64,000 nt of DNA from Acinetobacter kookii (GTDB lineage Bacteria > Pseudomonadota > Gammaproteobacteria > Pseudomonadales > Moraxellaceae), in the NCBI RefSeq assembly GCF_900096895.1, contig NZ_FMYO01000012.1, positions 1 through 64,000 on the forward strand, given 5' to 3'. The notes under the pieces are model-generated. The model had not been told where the DNA came from, ran no database searches, and saw nothing but the letters and a program-made list of their open reading frames with translations. Both the position numbers and the translations under genes were made by a program. Shown here piece by piece: positions 62,440 through 64,000 of the stretch; the stretch's first letter is position 1, and every line of letters starts with the position of its first letter.

Positions 62440-64000
62440 GTGTCTCAATATACGGCTCAATCACTTGAAGTTTTATCTGGTTTAGATCCGGTACGTCGTC
62501 GTCCGGGTATGTATACCGATACCACTCGTCCAAACCATTTGGCGCAGGAAGTCATTGATAATGCTGTGGATGAGGCACTTGCAGGGCATGCCAACAAAAT
62601 TACCGTCACGGTGTATAAAGACGGTTCCCTGTCGGTAGAAGATAATGGCCGGGGGATGCCGGTGGATATCCATCCGGAATATGGCCAGAGCGGGATTGAA
62701 ATCATTCTGACCAAGCTGCATGCCGGCGGTAAATTCAGTACCGATAACTACCAGTTTTCCGGCGGTTTGCATGGCGTGGGCATTTCAGTGGTGAACGCGC
62801 TGTCGACTCGCGTGGAAGTTGAAGTACAGCGTCAGGGCAACCTGTATCAAATGGCCTTTGAACACGGCGAGCCGGTTGCTCCGCTTGAGGTGCTGCAAGG
62901 TAAAGCCCCGAAACGCGCGACAGGGACTACGGTGCATTTCTGGCCGGAAGCCAAATATTTTGATTCGCCCAAGTTTGCTTTAAAAGCGTTAAAACATAAT
63001 TTAAAAGCCAAGGCCGTTTTAGCGGCAGGTTTGGAAATCAATTATGTTGACCAGATCAATGATGAAAAGATCAGCTGGCAGTTTGAAAATGGTCTGGTTG
63101 ACTATTTAATGGATGAGCTGGAAGACCGGGAAATCATTCCAAGTCCCGCTTTTGTGGCCAGTGGTGAGGCCGAACGTGCCAGTGCCGAATTTGCGATTTG
63201 CTGGAATGCCGAAGGCGGCGAACAGATTCAGGAAAGCTATGTCAACCTGATTCCAACCGCGCAAGGCGGTACCCATGTCAACGGTTTGCGTTCAGGGGTT
63301 ACCGATGCCATGCGCGAGTTCTGTGAACTGCGCAATCTGTTGCCGCGCAATTTGAAACTGTCTGCCGAAGATGTCTGGGATGGAGTGAACTACATTCTGT
63401 CGTTAAAATTTCAGGAACCACAATTTTCTGGTCAAACCAAAGAACGTCTATCGAGCCGTGAAGCATCCAGTATTGTGCTGAATATCGCCAAAGATGCCTT
63501 TGCACTGTGGCTGAATCAAAACTCAGACATTGCCATGCAGCTGGCTGAATTGGCAATTGCCAAGGCGGGTCGCCGTTTAAAAGCGGCGAAAAAAGTTGAA
63601 CGCAAGAAGATTGTTTCCGGGCCTGCATTGCCGGGTAAACTGGCCGACTGTGTCGGACATACTCTGGAAGAATCGGAACTGTTTATTGTGGAAGGGGATT
63701 CTGCAGGCGGTTCTGCCAAGCAGGCACGTGACAAGAATTTCCAGGCGATCATGCCCATTCGCGGGAAAATTTTGAATACCTGGGAAGTGTCTTCAGATGA
63801 AGTCCTGGGTTCTCAGGAAGTACATGACATTGCCATTGCCATTGGGGTTGATCCGGGCAGTGATGACCTGTCAGAACTTCGTTACGGTAAAATCTGTATT
63901 CTGGCCGATGCCGATTCGGATGGTTTGCATATTGCGACCCTGCTCTGTGCCCTGTTTGTAAAACACTTCCCGGCCATGGTCGAAGAAGGGCATCTGTTTG
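62440..64000 (+). CDS. parE: DNA topoisomerase IV subunit B, N-terminal part (gene runs off window)
   Basis: At least 520 residues of the ATPase subunit of topoisomerase IV, which decatenates daughter chromosomes with ParC. Start is GTG at 62440 with AAGGAAG about nine bases upstream (VSQYTAQSLEVLSGLDPVRR). GHKL ATPase motifs: EVIDNAVDEAL, DNGRGMPVDIHP, GGLHGVGISVVNALS; the TOPRIM domain shows EGDSAGGSAKQARD and DADSDG. The N-terminal VRRRPGMYTDTTRPNHLAQE distinguishes ParE from GyrB. The C terminus is outside the window. Confidence 0.96.
   Translation, partial: MSQYTAQSLEVLSGLDPVRRRPGMYTDTTRPNHLAQEVIDNAVDEALAGHANKITVTVYKDGSLSVEDNGRGMPVDIHPEYGQSGIEIILTKLHAGGKFSTDNYQFSGGLHGVGISVVNALSTRVEVEVQRQGNLYQMAFEHGEPVAPLEVLQGKAPKRATGTTVHFWPEAKYFDSPKFALKALKHNLKAKAVLAAGLEINYVDQINDEKISWQFENGLVDYLMDELEDREIIPSPAFVASGEAERASAEFAICWNAEGGEQIQESYVNLIPTAQGGTHVNGLRSGVTDAMREFCELRNLLPRNLKLSAEDVWDGVNYILSLKFQEPQFSGQTKERLSSREASSIVLNIAKDAFALWLNQNSDIAMQLAELAIAKAGRRLKAAKKVERKKIVSGPALPGKLADCVGHTLEESELFIVEGDSAGGSAKQARDKNFQAIMPIRGKILNTWEVSSDEVLGSQEVHDIAIAIGVDPGSDDLSELRYGKICILADADSDGLHIATLLCALFVKHFPAMVEEGHLF

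Noticed and set aside
1..64000. CRISPR array, prophage, integron, tRNA genes, intact insertion sequence
   Set aside because: No regularly spaced repeats, phage or transposase genes, or tRNA cloverleaf were recognised in the window by eye.

Overview
The window is a chromosomal segment of an Acinetobacter species. This is inferred from protein content and gene order: an argA/dapA-bamC-purC/ileS-lspA-fkpB/yqiA-parE core of gammaproteobacterial type, Acinetobacter-type aromatic-acid transporters, and AT-rich intergenic DNA. Species cannot be fixed by eye. No prophage, intact insertion sequence, CRISPR array or tRNA gene was seen. The window opens inside a 5S rRNA gene (end of an rrn operon) and closes inside parE.

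Layout. 1-4.6 kb: 5S end, two tandem BenK-like aromatic acid/H+ symporters, an orphan protein with a HEPN-type R-N-x3-H motif, and an ankyrin protein. 4.5-6.7 kb: a PQQ sugar dehydrogenase lipoprotein and a decayed TauD-family remnant, between two copies of a structured non-coding element. 6.7-13.9 kb: FMN reductase, then fkpB-lspA-ileS and ribF on the minus strand, a nucleosidase and a TetR regulator. 14.2-19.1 kb: a minus-strand sulfonate operon (two binding proteins, ssuD, ssuC, ssuB). 19.5-22.7 kb: a palindromic repeat, argA, two RcnB-like periplasmic proteins and a 51-residue gene. 22.8-25.8 kb: ubiG-gph-yciK and divergent dsbA. 25.9-29 kb: a fatty-acid desaturation module (TetR regulator, ferredoxin reductase, desaturase) with tandem operators. 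29-38 kb: rph, nadC, ampD, murJ, a DUF1328 peptide, a YcgN-like protein, a PAS-GGDEF-EAL protein and rarA. 38-45 kb: purC-bamC-dapA, an MhpT-like transporter, pncA and a BASS-family transporter. 45-53 kb: a YtjB-like membrane protein, serB, an SCP2 protein, dtd, pncB, a sulfurtransferase and psd. 52-64 kb: SPOR protein, argS, DUF445 protein, a lipoprotein, DUF924 protein, gshA, dsbB, a lipase-like hydrolase, yqiA and parE.

Most genes are housekeeping: translation (ileS, argS, dtd), envelope (lspA, murJ, bamC, psd, ampD, SPOR), NAD salvage and synthesis (pncA, pncB, nadC), thiol chemistry (dsbA, dsbB, gshA) and sulfur scavenging (ssu).

The least ordinary content is between genes. (1) A duplicated element at 4545-4711 and 6482-6655 has four hairpins, each with the same CAGGA/TCCTG core in or at its loop, and reads best as a minus-strand RNA ending in a terminator. 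(2) A self-contained transcription unit between rarA and purC (promoter 38172-38200, terminator near 38025) predicts a roughly 145-nt minus-strand RNA. (3) A plus-strand unit at 36482-36641 has a consensus CRP/Vfr site, a 36-codon ORF and a perfect terminator, divergent from the c-di-GMP gene. (4) Three tandem palindromes control the desaturase operon. All four are inferences from sequence pattern alone.
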